This document shows, in pieces, positions 45,804-56,753 of a stretch of DNA of 64,000 nucleotides (its first letter is position 1; every line of letters begins with the position of its first letter). Source of the DNA: Nostoc spongiaeforme FACHB-130 (lineage in GTDB: Bacteria; Cyanobacteriota; Cyanobacteriia; Cyanobacteriales; Nostocaceae); NCBI RefSeq assembly GCF_014698475.1, contig NZ_JACJTB010000001.1, positions 496,001-560,000 of the forward strand, read 5' to 3'. The notes under the pieces were generated by a model. That model was not told where the DNA came from. It ran no database searches and worked only from the letters and a program-made list of their open reading frames with translations. The position numbers were made by a program, and so were the translations under genes.

Positions 45804-48800
45804 TTCGCATTGTGTGATTTAATGGTAGAGTGACAGTAAAGGTAGTACCTACTCCCAAGGAACTAGTTACAGCAATTTGACCTTGATGTATATCTACACA
45901 CTTCTTGACAATTGCCAGTCCTAACCCAGTTCCGAGAATATTGCCTACATTTTTAGCACGATGAAAAGACTCAAACAAATGTGGTAAGTCTTCGGGAGGA
46001 ATCCCAATTCCTTGGTCTTGAATTTCTAAGATTACTTGTACATCTGTACAAGTTAAGTTTAATTTAACAGTACTCCCCTCTGGAGAATATTTAATTGCAT
46101 TGGAGAGTAAATTATTGAGAATATGTCCGAGTAATTTTTCATCCATACAGCATGATCTGACAGGATATTGACTCGTAAATACAATCAAACAGCGATTGTT
46201 TTGATTGAGTTGTGCTTCTTCAATGACGTGATCACAGTAGGCTACTAAATCAAAAATCGTGGGCGTGTATTCTAGTTTCCCAGCTTCTGCTTTCCCAATC
46301 ACTAAAACATCGTTCAACATTTCATTAATGCGGTTCACTGCGGCTTGAATGCGATGCAGGTGAGTAATTTGCTTTTCTTCTGTCCATTTATGACGATAAT
46401 GTTCCAGTAATTCAGCAGACGACAAAATTGTACTCAAAGGTGTGCGAAATTCGTGAGAAGTCATAGAAACAAACCGAGATTTCAGTTCATTTAGTTCTTT
46501 TTCTTTCTCTAGGGCGACTCTGAGTTCCTGTTCTAATTGCTTGCGCTTTGTGATGTCTGCCAAATAACCCACCATTTCCACTGGATTACCCGCATCATCC
46601 CGGACAAGTTTACCTTGGTCGGAGACCCAACGGTAAGTGCCATTTTTGTGGCGAAAACGATATTCTAAGCTGTAATGTTCTTGCTGCAAAATTTTATTGA
46701 ATTCGGCAAGAACATTCTTCACATCTTCGGGGTGGATGTGGTTCGACCAAAAGTTGGGGTCTTCTGTGAAATCCTGTGGTTGATAACCAGTGATGGAACT
46801 AATATTGTTGCTGACAAAGGTAGCACCAATATTCTCGGCAGCTTTACTGGTGTAAATGACCGCCGGACTGGATGAAAGCAAGTATTGCAGTCGCTGTTGA
46901 CTGACTAGTAAAGCTGTTTCTGTTTGTTTGCGTTCAGTAATATCTGTTTGAATGCCGATGTAATGGGTAAGTACCCCATCAGCGTCGTAGACAGGAGATA
47001 CATTCAGTTCATTCCACCACAGACTGCCATCTTTGCGATAGTCCCACAGCACGACAGTACAGGCTCGACCAGCTTGTATGGCAGCACTGAATTCTCGTAA
47101 ACCAGATTGTTTCATATCTGCACGTTGGAATAAGCCAAAGCTTGTCCCAATGACTTCAGCTGCACTGTAACCTGTCATCTTTTCATAGGCTGGATTAACG
47201 TAAATAATCGGGCCGTTGGGAATGCTGGCATCGGCAATGATAATACCATTGCTGCTGGCGGCGATCGCCCGATCACGGAGTCTTAATCCTTCTTCTGCTT
47301 GTTTGCGGGGTGTAATATCAGTATGAATAGCAACCAATCCGGCAATCTTCCCTGTGGCATCTTTAATGGCGTTAGCTCGTAGATAAATTTGTAACAGCCG
47401 CCCATAACGACTTTGCATTGTCACTTCACCACGCCATGACTCTCCATTAGCGATCGCAGTTAATACTTGATTTAACTCTTGTGCATATTTGAAAATACTA
47501 GTTGAACCGCCAGCCACTTGATATTCTTCTAAGGTATAACCGTATATTTCCGTAAATCCCGAATTAATATAAGTGATTTTACCTGTAATATCTGACATAC
47601 AAACAGCATCACTAGTACTTTCGATGGCTTTTTGAAAAAGAGTTAAAGATTCCTCTGCCAATTTGCGTTTTGTAATATCTGTAGATAAACCACAAACAGC
47701 GTAAGGAACCCCATCGGCATCTTTTAAGGGAAACTTCACGGAAAAGTAGGTGCGTAACCCATCCTCTAAGGGGACAGATTCTTCTACTTGGATGGGCAAA
47801 CCATGAGTCATGACCTGGAGGTTATTCTTCGCAAACCCATCGGCAATTTCTGGTGGCCACAAATCATAAACACTTTTACCGACAATTTGCTCTGGGGTGA
47901 TGTTAAGTAGTTGTTCTATATAGCGATTCACCAACATAAATCGATGGTTGGTATCAAAAATATAAATTGCCGCAGCCGAGTGATCTAAAATTGCCTGGAG
48001 TTGCTGTTGAGTTGCTTTTAATACGGTTTCAGCTTGTTTGCGTTCGGTAATATCTCGATTTGTGCCACGATAGCCAACGAATTTGCCATCTGCATCAAAG
48101 ACCGGCACGCCACTGGTTTCTAACCAAACTAAATGCCCATCTTGATGAACTTGGATGTTTTCTAGACATTTAAACGGTTTTGGTGAGGCAAAAATTGCCG
48201 CAAAACCAGGGGCTAGGGTTTCATGCAATTCTGCTGGCATGAAATCTAGAGGTGTTTTTCCTAAAACTGCTTCTGGTTCGTAACCCAAAATGTCTTGAAT
48301 TTTGGAACTGACATAAGTATAAACACAGTTGAGATCCACTTCCCAGATAACATCGTAGCTAGATTCAACCAAGTTCCGAAAGCGTTGTTCACTGTTTTTC
48401 AGAGCTAGTTCGGCTGTAACGCGGTCATCAATGTCAGTATTTGTCCCAAACCAAGTGTAAATTTCACCTGCTTGATTTCGCCAAGGAATTGCTCGTACGA
48501 GATGCCAGCGATATGTTTGATCTGTGCCTCTGAGCAAGCGAAATTCAGCTTCCAATGGTTGACCTGTGGCTAAAGATGTTTGCCAATTTGCTAAACATTG
48601 GGGTAAATCATCGGGATGTAGCCATTCCTGCCATCCTGAGCCACAAACCTGCTCTGGAGTGCAGCTATGATAGTCGAGAGCTTTTTGGTTAACGTATTCG
48701 ATGCTGCCATTCGCATTCGCTATCCACACATGCTGGGGTATGGATTCGGCTAAGAAGCGAAAGCGTTCTTCACTGATTTTTAAATCTGCTTGTGCTTGTT

Positions 48801-50877
48801 GACGTTCAGTGATATCTTCCACTGTCCCCAACAGACCAACTACATTACCTGTAGGGTCATGGATAGGGATTTTATTAATTTCTAACCAACTTTGTTTGCC
48901 ATTTAACAGTCGGAGGGGTGAAATCAGATGATGTTCTGATTGATTTGTCTCAATCACTCTGACATCGCATTCATGGTGAAAGTCTGCTTCTGATTTACTT
49001 GCCAGAAACTCATGTCCAGTTTTGCCAATAATATCTTCTGGTTTTTCCACACCCACAAGTTTGGCAAAGTTCCGATTACAACCCAAAACCACAGAGTTGC
49101 GATCTTTCCACAGAATGCCTTGAGGAATGGCATCCATGACTAATTGCAACATACTTTGAGACTGTCGTAGTTGCGCTTCGACAATCTGGCGTTCGGCAAT
49201 TTCGGTTAATAATTGCTGATTTGCTTGCTGTAGGGCTGTGGTGCGTTCAATAACTCGCTGTTCTAATTCTTGGTTGGCTTGTTTGAGTGCTGCTTGTGTT
49301 TGTTTGAGTTCGGTGATGTCTCGTCCTTCGCTAATCAGCAATAAGATTTTGCCTGTTTCGTCTTTGAGGGGTTTGAGAGAAAAATCTATGGTGCGGACTG
49401 TTTGATTAGCACCTAACATTTCGACTTCGTAACGGATAAATTTTCCCCTGGATGCGATCGCAATTGCTTGTTTTAATTGCTGTGGAATAGTCGGCGAAAT
49501 CTGCCACCAGGGAGTTTCCCAAAACAATTGGCCGACTACATCTGATGCTTGCAGCCCCCCAAAATCAAGTAATGTTTGGTTGGCTTCGAGTAATTTACCT
49601 TCTGGGGTGAGTAAGCCAGAAAATTGAAACGTGCCATTGAAAATTGCCCGGAATCTTCTTTCGCTTTCGTGCATGGCGGCTTCTGCTTGGATGCGTTCAG
49701 TCACATCTATATCTATAGCGACGAAGCGATAAATTTGTCCATGATCATTTTTGAGGGGAAAGATTTTGCTAGAAATCCAGCGTTGCTCGCCATCAGGGCG
49801 AACAATTTGATATCTTTCATCAAAATATTCACCAGTTAATAAATTTTGAAACGCTGCCATGACGCGATCGCGGTCTAAAGGAGCAATGGCGGCAAAATAT
49901 GATTGGGGATCTTCAATCAGGCGATCGCAACTTCTCCCCCAAATTTTTTCATAAGCTGGGCTAACATAATCTAATTTTTGTTGAGTTGCATCCCAGACAT
50001 AAAAAGCTTGGGGGAGATTTTCGGTTAATTGGCGAAATAATTCTTCGCTCTTCTGTAATGCTGCTTCTGCTAATTTGCGCTCGGTAATGTTGCGGTGGAT
50101 AGCCACAAAGTGGGTGACTTGTCCTTGATCATCTTTAATCGGCACTAAGTTCATATCCACCCAATAAGTTGAGCCATCCTTGCGATAGCTAAGTAACTCG
50201 GTTTTAATGGGCAAACCCGCTTGCACAGATGCAAACAGTCGATTCATTTCGGTACGGCTAGTTTGTTCGCCATGCGAAAATCGCGGTGTTTTTCCGATGA
50301 CTTCTTCTAATGTGTAGCCAGTCATCTGAGTAAATGCTCTGTTGGCATAAACTATCCGTGGTTCAATCTGGCCGTTAGTAATGTGAGCTGCGGTAATTAA
50401 AATGGAATCGTTGGCATTGACCACTGCTGACTCTAGTAAACGTAGTCTTTCTGCTTCGATGGTGCTTTGAGTTGATTTTTCTAGTACTTGACAAATACTT
50501 TTGGGTGTAACTGTGCCAATTAGTTGATCTGCTTCATCAAGAATGGGCAAAATATTTAATTGTTGCTGACGTAAAAGTGATAATACTGCGGTGATATCCT
50601 GAAATTCAGATATCTTCAGTGTAATTACTGGAGATTGCATCACCTCCGTAATTTTGGTAGTTTGACAGTCAATATTTGCAGCTAAAATTTTGACCACATC
50701 TTGCGCGGTCAACCAGCCTATTACTTGCGAAACTGAAACTACCAACACATCCACACCACACTTTGCCATCAGCGAGATTACCTCTGATACTGTTGCTTCC
50801 GGCTGAACCGTTAGTGGCGAAAAGTCAATTACAGCCTCTAAGCTTTGTAGCCAGAGATGTTGTTCTTGAGTATACAT
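45784..50877 (-). CDS. Giant sensor histidine kinase: CBS pair, ten PAS domains, HisKA, HATPase, 1697 aa
   Basis: Residues about 10-135 are a CBS pair ([37 protein letters not shown]), an adenylate-binding sensor in other proteins. Ten PAS/PAC units follow, starting near 145, 276, 401, 580, 705, 835, 965, 1085, 1210 and 1335, most ending in [10 protein letters not shown] coiled coil ([20 protein letters not shown]) sits between units three and four. The kinase core has His1475 in [16 protein letters not shown] and an HATPase domain with [22 protein letters not shown] and [11 protein letters not shown]. No membrane helix is evident, so it is a cytoplasmic multi-signal kinase. The overlap with the REC-EAL gene suggests phosphotransfer to it. 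Confidence 0.93.
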   Translation of the reverse strand: MYTQEQHLWLQSLEAVIDFSPLTVQPEATVSEVISLMAKCGVDVLVVSVSQVIGWLTAQDVVKILAANIDCQTTKITEVMQSPVITLKISEFQDITAVLSLLRQQQLNILPILDEADQLIGTVTPKSICQVLEKSTQSTIEAERLRLLESAVVNANDSILITAAHITNGQIEPRIVYANRAFTQMTGYTLEEVIGKTPRFSHGEQTSRTEMNRLFASVQAGLPIKTELLSYRKDGSTYWVDMNLVPIKDDQGQVTHFVAIHRNITERKLAEAALQKSEELFRQLTENLPQAFYVWDATQQKLDYVSPAYEKIWGRSCDRLIEDPQSYFAAIAPLDRDRVMAAFQNLLTGEYFDERYQIVRPDGEQRWISSKIFPLKNDHGQIYRFVAIDIDVTERIQAEAAMHESERRFRAIFNGTFQFSGLLTPEGKLLEANQTLLDFGGLQASDVVGQLFWETPWWQISPTIPQQLKQAIAIASRGKFIRYEVEMLGANQTVRTIDFSLKPLKDETGKILLLISEGRDITELKQTQAALKQANQELEQRVIERTTALQQANQQLLTEIAERQIVEAQLRQSQSMLQLVMDAIPQGILWKDRNSVVLGCNRNFAKLVGVEKPEDIIGKTGHEFLASKSEADFHHECDVRVIETNQSEHHLISPLRLLNGKQSWLEINKIPIHDPTGNVVGLLGTVEDITERQQAQADLKISEERFRFLAESIPQHVWIANANGSIEYVNQKALDYHSCTPEQVCGSGWQEWLHPDDLPQCLANWQTSLATGQPLEAEFRLLRGTDQTYRWHLVRAIPWRNQAGEIYTWFGTNTDIDDRVTAELALKNSEQRFRNLVESSYDVIWEVDLNCVYTYVSSKIQDILGYEPEAVLGKTPLDFMPAELHETLAPGFAAIFASPKPFKCLENIQVHQDGHLVWLETSGVPVFDADGKFVGYRGTNRDITERKQAETVLKATQQQLQAILDHSAAAIYIFDTNHRFMLVNRYIEQLLNITPEQIVGKSVYDLWPPEIADGFAKNNLQVMTHGLPIQVEESVPLEDGLRTYFSVKFPLKDADGVPYAVCGLSTDITKRKLAEESLTLFQKAIESTSDAVCMSDITGKITYINSGFTEIYGYTLEEYQVAGGSTSIFKYAQELNQVLTAIANGESWRGEVTMQSRYGRLLQIYLRANAIKDATGKIAGLVAIHTDITPRKQAEEGLRLRDRAIAASSNGIIIADASIPNGPIIYVNPAYEKMTGYSAAEVIGTSFGLFQRADMKQSGLREFSAAIQAGRACTVVLWDYRKDGSLWWNELNVSPVYDADGVLTHYIGIQTDITERKQTETALLVSQQRLQYLLSSSPAVIYTSKAAENIGATFVSNNISSITGYQPQDFTEDPNFWSNHIHPEDVKNVLAEFNKILQQEHYSLEYRFRHKNGTYRWVSDQGKLVRDDAGNPVEMVGYLADITKRKQLEQELRVALEKEKELNELKSRFVSMTSHEFRTPLSTILSSAELLEHYRHKWTEEKQITHLHRIQAAVNRINEMLNDVLVIGKAEAGKLEYTPTIFDLVAYCDHVIEEAQLNQNNRCLIVFTSQYPVRSCCMDEKLLGHILNNLLSNAIKYSPEGSTVKLNLTCTDVQVILEIQDQGIGIPPEDLPHLFESFHRAKNVGNILGTGLGLAIVKKCVDIHQGQIAVTSSLGVGTTFTVTLPLNHTMRIEEKDD

Positions 50878-51245
50878 AGATAATCACGATAGCTATCATC
50901 AATGAATAGTTATCTCAACTTATATATTCCCGTATGTTCTGGGATTAGGCAGGTAAATTAATAATATTATCCTAATGAAAAATACTGTAAGTATAATGTA
51001 AATTTTGGATGAAGAATGGTTAATTATAGATATTCGGTTGGGTGAACGAAATTTTGTGTGGGATTTCTAGCTAAGTATCCAAAAAATTACCCTCCATACT
51101 CCCCACACTCCCCACACTCCCCACACCTTTTTTCTCTCACCCTATTCGATTTGTTTATGAATTTACTTGTTTAGGAGGGGAGTGGGGGGAGACAAGGTAG
51201 AAATAGAAATATTACTCCCTTATCCCCCTTGTCTGCTTTGTCCCT
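50878..51245. other. Spacer with C-rich tandem repeats
   Basis: The left half is AT-rich and should hold the promoter of the leftward PAS kinase gene. At 51089-51127 there are repeated CTCCCCACA units. At 51180-51247 lies a copy, in inverse orientation, of the GGGATAAGGGAGTAAT...TTTCTATTTCTACCTTGTCT element found between kdpA and kdpB. No gene is seen. Confidence 0.6.
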
Positions 51246-53945
51246 CTACCGTAGTTGCGATCGCCTCTCGCCATAACGCAACAATCTTTCAATCGTGGCT
51301 AGGCGATTTTCCCAAACTTTGACTTGATAAGGGTTATTAGTCCCGGCTTCTCGCATCCAAATGCGAAATTTTGACTGGAAGCGAGTTAAAGAAGCTTTGG
51401 CTGTGAGTAGTTTAGCGGGAGAAGGTGCAGCCGCCAGTTGAGTTAACGCTTTTTCGACTACTTCGATTTGATTGTTAAAATCCGCAATATTAATAGCTGG
51501 GAAGGGAATTTGCTCGTTTTGAATGACTAACTGCCATTCGCGTTTTAACAATCCATAACGCACCACGGCAGTTGCAAAAGGTTGGCGTAGAGGAATTGGT
51601 TCATTAGCCACAGATGGTACTTGACCTTGAGTACTATTCAAGATTTTCAGCAAATCGTTATTAAAATTCTCAGCCGCAAACAGGGCATAACCACTGGCGG
51701 GTAAATCTCGAATCAGTTGTAATTGGTCAAAGGCGGCTAAATTTGGTAACGACAGTAAACGAATTCCTGGTACTAATAAAGTTGAACCCAACTGACTAGA
51801 AGCTATCCAAGGTTGGGCAAGACGTTGGAAACGGGCAGTATCTTGAGCATAAGTCATAGGGACAATTACATCTATATCGCCTCGTCTCGCCCACACTTCC
51901 CAATGTTGTTGGAGTTTCTGAATCCGTTCTCTTTCTGGTAAGGGAAACACCGCCACAGACAAAATTAAATCTTCCCGCTTTTGTCGCAGCATTGCTGAGA
52001 CTTCAGCCACAAAGCTATCGATTTGTTGGGTGCGAAATTCTGTCCACTTTTGCCATAACTCGGTTTGGCTGGGGGAAATCGTCAAGGGATCAACGCCAGT
52101 TAATTGTTGAAATTGCGCTCTGGCGGCTTTGCCATAACCGTAACTTCTACCAGCAAAGGGATCTTGGAAAGGATAGCGAATGTAATCTAGCTGTAAACCA
52201 TCTACTTGATATTCGCTGACAATTTCCTCAAACAACTTCAGGAGATATTGGCGCAGTTCTGGGTTTGCTGGATCAAAAAATGGTTTAGTTTGACCAGGGG
52301 GAATGGTGTTGCCTTTGTTGTCGTAGTTTGCCCAATCGGGATGGGCTGCTAGGACTGGCCCTGGATAATCGGGATGAACATTAATTACTTGGTTGTGGCG
52401 TTGGTTCCCAGCAGCAAAAGCCCACACCCAAGCGTGTAATTCCATATTGCGTTCGTGGGCTAATTTCACCGCCACGGCTAAGGGGTTCCAGCCTCGAATC
52501 AGGGGGTTTTGCTGGGGTGCAACTTTACTGGGATAAATGGGGTAACTGGCGTTGAGGGTTTCAAAAAAAACCGTGTTAATGCCTGACTGTGCCAAGCGGT
52601 CAAAAATTTCGGCTAATTTCTTTTCGCCACCAGCCCGGACAATTGTCCCCCTATCTAACCAGACGGCGCGGATTTCGGCGGGGGCTAATCTTCGGCTCAG
52701 GGGAAAATGTTTCCACAAATTGGTTCTGGTGGCTAACCACTGTTGCCGGGCTAGGGCATAGTTTTTATTGGCGAGGAGTTGGGGAATGTTTTTAGCAACT
52801 AGTCGCGCTTGGGCAATGGCTTGTTCTTTACTCTGGCTAGATAACCCTGGTCTAGTGGAGGCGACACGGGTTTCATCTTCTTTCAGGGACTGGGGGTTGC
52901 TGGTGATGGCTTCATCCAGATTCGCTGTGTGAACTGAGGCGGCTAAATGGGCGCTTTCTACCCGACTAATTAAATTTTCTAATTCTTGCTGGAGAGCGAT
53001 CGCTTCTTTTTCATCAATGGGTGCATTAGAATTTGGTTCGACATTCCAATGTACTGTTTGTTCTAGTTGGTCAATGGCTTCGGCTGGGGATGATGGACGC
53101 GGGGCGCGGGGAACGAGTGGTGCTTGGGGAACTACAGGTGTAACAGCCGGAATATTCGCGGTAGCAGTCTCGATGGTCGTCGCACAGCGAGAGTCAGCCC
53201 CAGGAATTTTTTGCTGTCCTGAAGATGGGGCAGTGAGATGATGATCAATGGCAGCTTTTAACCAAGCATTATCTAACTCAAAACTCGAAGCTGCATCTGT
53301 TCCCCAACGCCAGCCAAATAAGGTAGACCATTCTGTACTGACAACGGCGGCGGGATTATCTTGGGCGTTCCAAACGGCGGTGGCTTGACTAGCCCCACCT
53401 TCGGGAATAATCACACCGCCTCGCACTTGCCCAAATAGTTCTTTTTGGTTAGCCCATTTTTGTGGTTTATTGGTGGCTGGTTTAATTTGTTGTGTTTCAT
53501 CTAAACCAAAGCCCCAATAACTTCCCAGGAGCGATCGCAACAACTGTCGGACTCCCGGTGCTGATAAACTGCCGACAGGGCCACTAGCGATGACTTTACC
53601 GCCTTTACTCACCCAGGATTCTAACGCGATCGCTTGGGCAGGGTTTAAAGTTTCAACGTTGGGCAGAAATAATAGCCTGCGATCGCCCCAATCACCACTG
53701 CTTCTCACTTGTGCTAAAGGAATCACACAATACTTAACTCCAAGAGTTTGTAAGCGTTTAGTAATTCCTGTCCATTGCTGTTGATTTTCTGCACTCTGGA
53801 CTACACTTAATACAGGTTCTGCATCTGCCGCCCTGACTGATAAAATATTAAAACTAGTTAAACAATTAATCATTAAAAAGTTAAAACTAAAAATGAAGAA
53901 TCTGGCTCTTTTGGTGACTTTGATTGCAGTTTCCTGATTCTTCAC
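51246..53945 (-). CDS. GHL10-type (family 10-like) glycoside hydrolase, secreted, 899 aa
   Basis: A hydrophobic N-terminal segment (about 15-40, ending SVRAADAEP) serves as signal peptide. Residues about 45-260 form a flavodoxin-like or GATase-like module (LFLPNVETLNPAQAIALESW, KVIASGPVGSLS). Residues about 430-760 are the GHL10/DUF187 hydrolase domain: EIRAVWLDRGTIVRAGGEKK, NTVFFETLNASYPIYPSK, LHAWVWAFAAGNQRHN, VDGLQLDYIRYPFQDPF and VIVPMTYAQD. Family members act on cell-surface or peptidoglycan-type glycans, but the substrate is uncertain. The stop codon abuts the repeat element at 51180-51247. It is flanked by spacers on both sides, so it is probably a single-gene unit. Confidence 0.88.
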   Translation of the reverse strand: MKNQETAIKVTKRARFFIFSFNFLMINCLTSFNILSVRAADAEPVLSVVQSAENQQQWTGITKRLQTLGVKYCVIPLAQVRSSGDWGDRRLLFLPNVETLNPAQAIALESWVSKGGKVIASGPVGSLSAPGVRQLLRSLLGSYWGFGLDETQQIKPATNKPQKWANQKELFGQVRGGVIIPEGGASQATAVWNAQDNPAAVVSTEWSTLFGWRWGTDAASSFELDNAWLKAAIDHHLTAPSSGQQKIPGADSRCATTIETATANIPAVTPVVPQAPLVPRAPRPSSPAEAIDQLEQTVHWNVEPNSNAPIDEKEAIALQQELENLISRVESAHLAASVHTANLDEAITSNPQSLKEDETRVASTRPGLSSQSKEQAIAQARLVAKNIPQLLANKNYALARQQWLATRTNLWKHFPLSRRLAPAEIRAVWLDRGTIVRAGGEKKLAEIFDRLAQSGINTVFFETLNASYPIYPSKVAPQQNPLIRGWNPLAVAVKLAHERNMELHAWVWAFAAGNQRHNQVINVHPDYPGPVLAAHPDWANYDNKGNTIPPGQTKPFFDPANPELRQYLLKLFEEIVSEYQVDGLQLDYIRYPFQDPFAGRSYGYGKAARAQFQQLTGVDPLTISPSQTELWQKWTEFRTQQIDSFVAEVSAMLRQKREDLILSVAVFPLPERERIQKLQQHWEVWARRGDIDVIVPMTYAQDTARFQRLAQPWIASSQLGSTLLVPGIRLLSLPNLAAFDQLQLIRDLPASGYALFAAENFNNDLLKILNSTQGQVPSVANEPIPLRQPFATAVVRYGLLKREWQLVIQNEQIPFPAINIADFNNQIEVVEKALTQLAAAPSPAKLLTAKASLTRFQSKFRIWMREAGTNNPYQVKVWENRLATIERLLRYGERRSQLR

Positions 53946-54080
53946 TTTTAACCCTCACTTTAATTTAGTATTTAACAGCACTTATTATTTATCATTCAGC
54001 ATAACAATAAAATACCTCCGAAAAACAACTGATGTTTTTATATTTGTCAAATAAAAGTCAGGATTCAAAATTCATGTTTT

Positions 54081-54240
54081 AACGAACCGCAAAGGGCGCA
54101 AAGGACACAAAGAAGAAGAGAGAAGAGAGAGAAGAAAACAATTACGTATGATTCAGGACTGTAATGAATGATAAGACTTATGCAAAAACTCTCTCAAACT
54201 CTTAAACTTCGTGTCCTTTGCGTCCTTTGCGGTTCGTTTT
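54081..54240. repeat. Composite inverted repeat with AACGAACCGCAAAGG ends
   Basis: The left end, AACGAACCGCAAAGGGCGC (54081-54099), reappears inverted at 54208-54239 (GTGTCCTTTGCGTCC...GGTTCG). Inner flanks AATGATAAGACTTATGCAAA and TTTTGTGTAAGTCTTGGAAT are also roughly inverted. A further single copy is at 25192. It lies in the 383-base spacer 53946-54328, which has no gene. The right end of that spacer holds CTACCTTGTCTACC-type repeats. Confidence 0.75.
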
Positions 54241-54328
54241 TTCATACTTTTGTGTAAGTCTTGGAATGATTCACAAACAACTCTCTACCTTGTCTACCTT
54301 TTCCCCCTTGTCTCTTTTACTCAAACAC

Positions 54329-55654
54329 TCATCCTACACAAGTATTAATCAATTCTTCCACTCCTGCGACTGGCAAGATTTTTGTATTTAATTTTGTCTC
54401 TAAATCTACAACTTTGACATCATCTAAAAATACTAATTCGCCATGTTTAAGCATGACATTTGGTAGTACAATTCCATCACCTAAATCTTTATTTTGCAAA
54501 TTTAAAAGTAAATCATGACCTGTAAGTAAGCCAGTGACACTAATAGCTTGCCCCCAATAATCACTAGCTAAAGCCATCATATTTACTTCTAAACCATCAA
54601 CGGAATTTAGGCGTTGCAATATCGGTTGAAATGCTTTTTCAACGGCGTTACCTACTACCCAAGTCAATTTTCTGGGTGGAGAAATTTGGCTTGGGAGTAA
54701 TTCAGTTGCGGCAGATCCAAATTGCTTGATAAATAACTGAATTGAACCGACACCGTTATCAATTTGCGGATAGTCTTCGTATTCGGCTTCTGTGGGTAGT
54801 TCTTCCCCGGCAATTAAAAACCATTCATCGGCTAACCAGACAACATTTGAGCCACATTTTTGGCGAAATTGTTTGGCGATCGCTCTCACCTGTAAAATAA
54901 CTTCTTGGGCTTTTTCTCTGGTAACAGGTGTCAGTTCATCTTCTGGCGGACGAAACCGCGTCAAACCTACCGGCACGACTGCTACTGATGCCACGGCAGG
55001 TACATCACCAGTATAAAATGACGCTAAATCTGTGAGGGTTTGTTCTAGATGTTTGCCATCATTAATTCCTGGGCAAACCACTACTTGAGCATGAATTTGC
55101 AGCCTTCTTTCTTGGAACCAGCGCAATTGTTCCATAATTTGTCCCGCACGCTGATTTTTCAGCAACCGGATTCTAATATCGGGTTCGGTGGCGTGAACTG
55201 ACACAAACAAGGGCGACAAGCGCATTTGTTCAATTCGCTGCCATTCCCGTTCGGGTAAATTGGTTAAGGTCAGGTAAGAGCCATACAAAAAGCTCAAGCG
55301 ATAATCATCGTCTTTAAAATACAAGCTTGAGCGTTTACCTGGGGGTTGCTGATCAATAAAGCAAAACGGACAGCGATTATTACACTGAATTAAAGCATCA
55401 AATAAGGCGGTTTCAAATTCCAACCCTAAATCATCGTCGTAGTCTTTTTCAATTTCAACGTGATGGGTTTTGCCAGTACTATCTAAAACTTCTAATTCTA
55501 AAAATTCATCTGCACAGAGAAATTGATAATCAATTAAATCACGGGGATGTGTACCATTAATAGCGACGATCGCATCCCCCACCTCAAAGCCAATCTCAGC
55601 AGCGATGGAGTCGGGTAGCACCTTGGTAATTTTGGCTGGATGAAGGTTAGTCAT
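54329..55654 (-). CDS. TIGR03279-type PDZ/radical SAM-like protein with DUF512 domain, 441 aa
   Basis: An N-terminal PDZ-like segment (about 5-60: AAEIGFEVGDAIVAINGTHP) precedes a cysteine motif with C91, C95 and C98 (CNNRCPFCFIDQQP), the CxxxCxxC layout of radical SAM iron-sulphur enzymes. Next are YRLSFLYGSYLTLTN and a DUF512 region (VASVAVVPVGLTRFR, ending with DVKVVDLETKLNTKI). This is the conserved cyanobacterial family often annotated as putative FeS oxidoreductase; the reaction is unknown. The start codon ATG lies inside a TTAGTCA heptamer repeat. Confidence 0.9.
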   Translation of the reverse strand: MTNLHPAKITKVLPDSIAAEIGFEVGDAIVAINGTHPRDLIDYQFLCADEFLELEVLDSTGKTHHVEIEKDYDDDLGLEFETALFDALIQCNNRCPFCFIDQQPPGKRSSLYFKDDDYRLSFLYGSYLTLTNLPEREWQRIEQMRLSPLFVSVHATEPDIRIRLLKNQRAGQIMEQLRWFQERRLQIHAQVVVCPGINDGKHLEQTLTDLASFYTGDVPAVASVAVVPVGLTRFRPPEDELTPVTREKAQEVILQVRAIAKQFRQKCGSNVVWLADEWFLIAGEELPTEAEYEDYPQIDNGVGSIQLFIKQFGSAATELLPSQISPPRKLTWVVGNAVEKAFQPILQRLNSVDGLEVNMMALASDYWGQAISVTGLLTGHDLLLNLQNKDLGDGIVLPNVMLKHGELVFLDDVKVVDLETKLNTKILPVAGVEELINTCVG

Positions 55655-55674
55655 TAGTCATTAGTCATGGGTCA
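55647..55674. repeat. STRR heptamer array TTAGTCA at a start codon
   Basis: Three exact TTAGTCA units and one TGGGTCA. The start codon of the leftward 54329-55654 gene (complement of 55652-55654) is formed at the junction of the first two units. Further CTATTGACTATT-type repeats fill the spacer up to 55760. Confidence 0.85.
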
Positions 55675-55760
55675 ATTGTCAATAGCCAAAGTCATTACTC
55701 AAAACTCTGGACTATTGACTATGTTACTCATGAGTCAACACTCATCATTACTATTGACTA

Positions 55761-56720
55761 TTAACTATTTTTCAAAATTCCGGCACTAATCGCACCTAAA
55801 ATCGCTATACCAAAGGCGAGGCGATACCAAATAAATACCCAGGTGCTTTTGGTTTTGAGGAAGCGGAGTAAACCAGCAATGGATATATAAGAAAATATCG
55901 CCGCCGAAATCACACCCGCAATTAAGGGTAGTATTCCTGTACTGCTAACTTCACCCAAAGCACTTTTTAACTCGACTAACCCAGCTAGGGTAATGGCGGG
56001 AATACCAAGTAAAAAGGAAAATCGGGCGGCTGTTTCCCGTTGTAAAGTCATAAATAAGCCGGCTGTTAAGGTAGAACCAGAACGGGATACCCCAGGAATT
56101 AAAGCCATAGATTGGGCTAAACCCATCAATAGCCCATCATTCATGGTTAATTGTTCAAAGTCCCGTTCCCGTTTGCCAAGTTTTTCTGCTATTCCCAACA
56201 ATATAGACATGACTATCGAGGCGATCGCGATCGCGCCGATACTTCTAATCGGTGAATTATCATAATCTGGGATAAATCTTTTAATTAATAAGCCAAAAAA
56301 GACTATTGGCAATGTTCCCAAGGCAATGCCGATAGATAAACGCAAATCATAATCAGCATAATCTTTTTGCGCGATCGCTCGAAATGCCCCGGTGGCAATT
56401 TTTGTCAAATCTCCCCAGAAATACCACAGCACCGCCGCAATACTCCCCAACTGAATCACCGCCGTAAACGCCACTCCCGGATCACCCCAACCGAGGACTA
56501 CCGGCACAACTTTTAAATGGGCGGTACTACTAATCGGCAGGAATTCTGTCATTCCCTGCACAAAACCTAAAACAATAGCTTGCAAAATATTCATTTGCTG
56601 CACTCCCCCAGCCTCTGGAGTGGGTGGAGTACTCAGGACTTTGAGTGGAAATGCCGCAACTGAAATTATTGCCGAGGCGACACTCATAAACACGAACCAT
56701 TGACGTTTTGATAAAGCCAT
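55761..56720 (-). CDS. uppP: Undecaprenyl-diphosphatase
   Basis: It recycles the lipid carrier of peptidoglycan synthesis by dephosphorylating undecaprenyl diphosphate. The BacA/UppP motifs are present: FVQGMTEFLPISSTAHLKVV (about 66-85 from this start) and ALIPGVSRSGSTLTAG. About eight membrane helices follow. ATG 56720 (MALSKRQWF) gives 319 residues; the frame is open to 56753, and ATG at about 56594 (MNILQAIVLG) would give the core protein only. The first 40 residues contain an extra membrane helix seen in cyanobacterial members. Confidence 0.94.
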   Translation of the reverse strand: MALSKRQWFVFMSVASAIISVAAFPLKVLSTPPTPEAGGVQQMNILQAIVLGFVQGMTEFLPISSTAHLKVVPVVLGWGDPGVAFTAVIQLGSIAAVLWYFWGDLTKIATGAFRAIAQKDYADYDLRLSIGIALGTLPIVFFGLLIKRFIPDYDNSPIRSIGAIAIASIVMSILLGIAEKLGKRERDFEQLTMNDGLLMGLAQSMALIPGVSRSGSTLTAGLFMTLQRETAARFSFLLGIPAITLAGLVELKSALGEVSSTGILPLIAGVISAAIFSYISIAGLLRFLKTKSTWVFIWYRLAFGIAILGAISAGILKNS

Positions 56721-56753
56721 CAGTCTACCTGCGATCGCTGCGATTACAACCAA

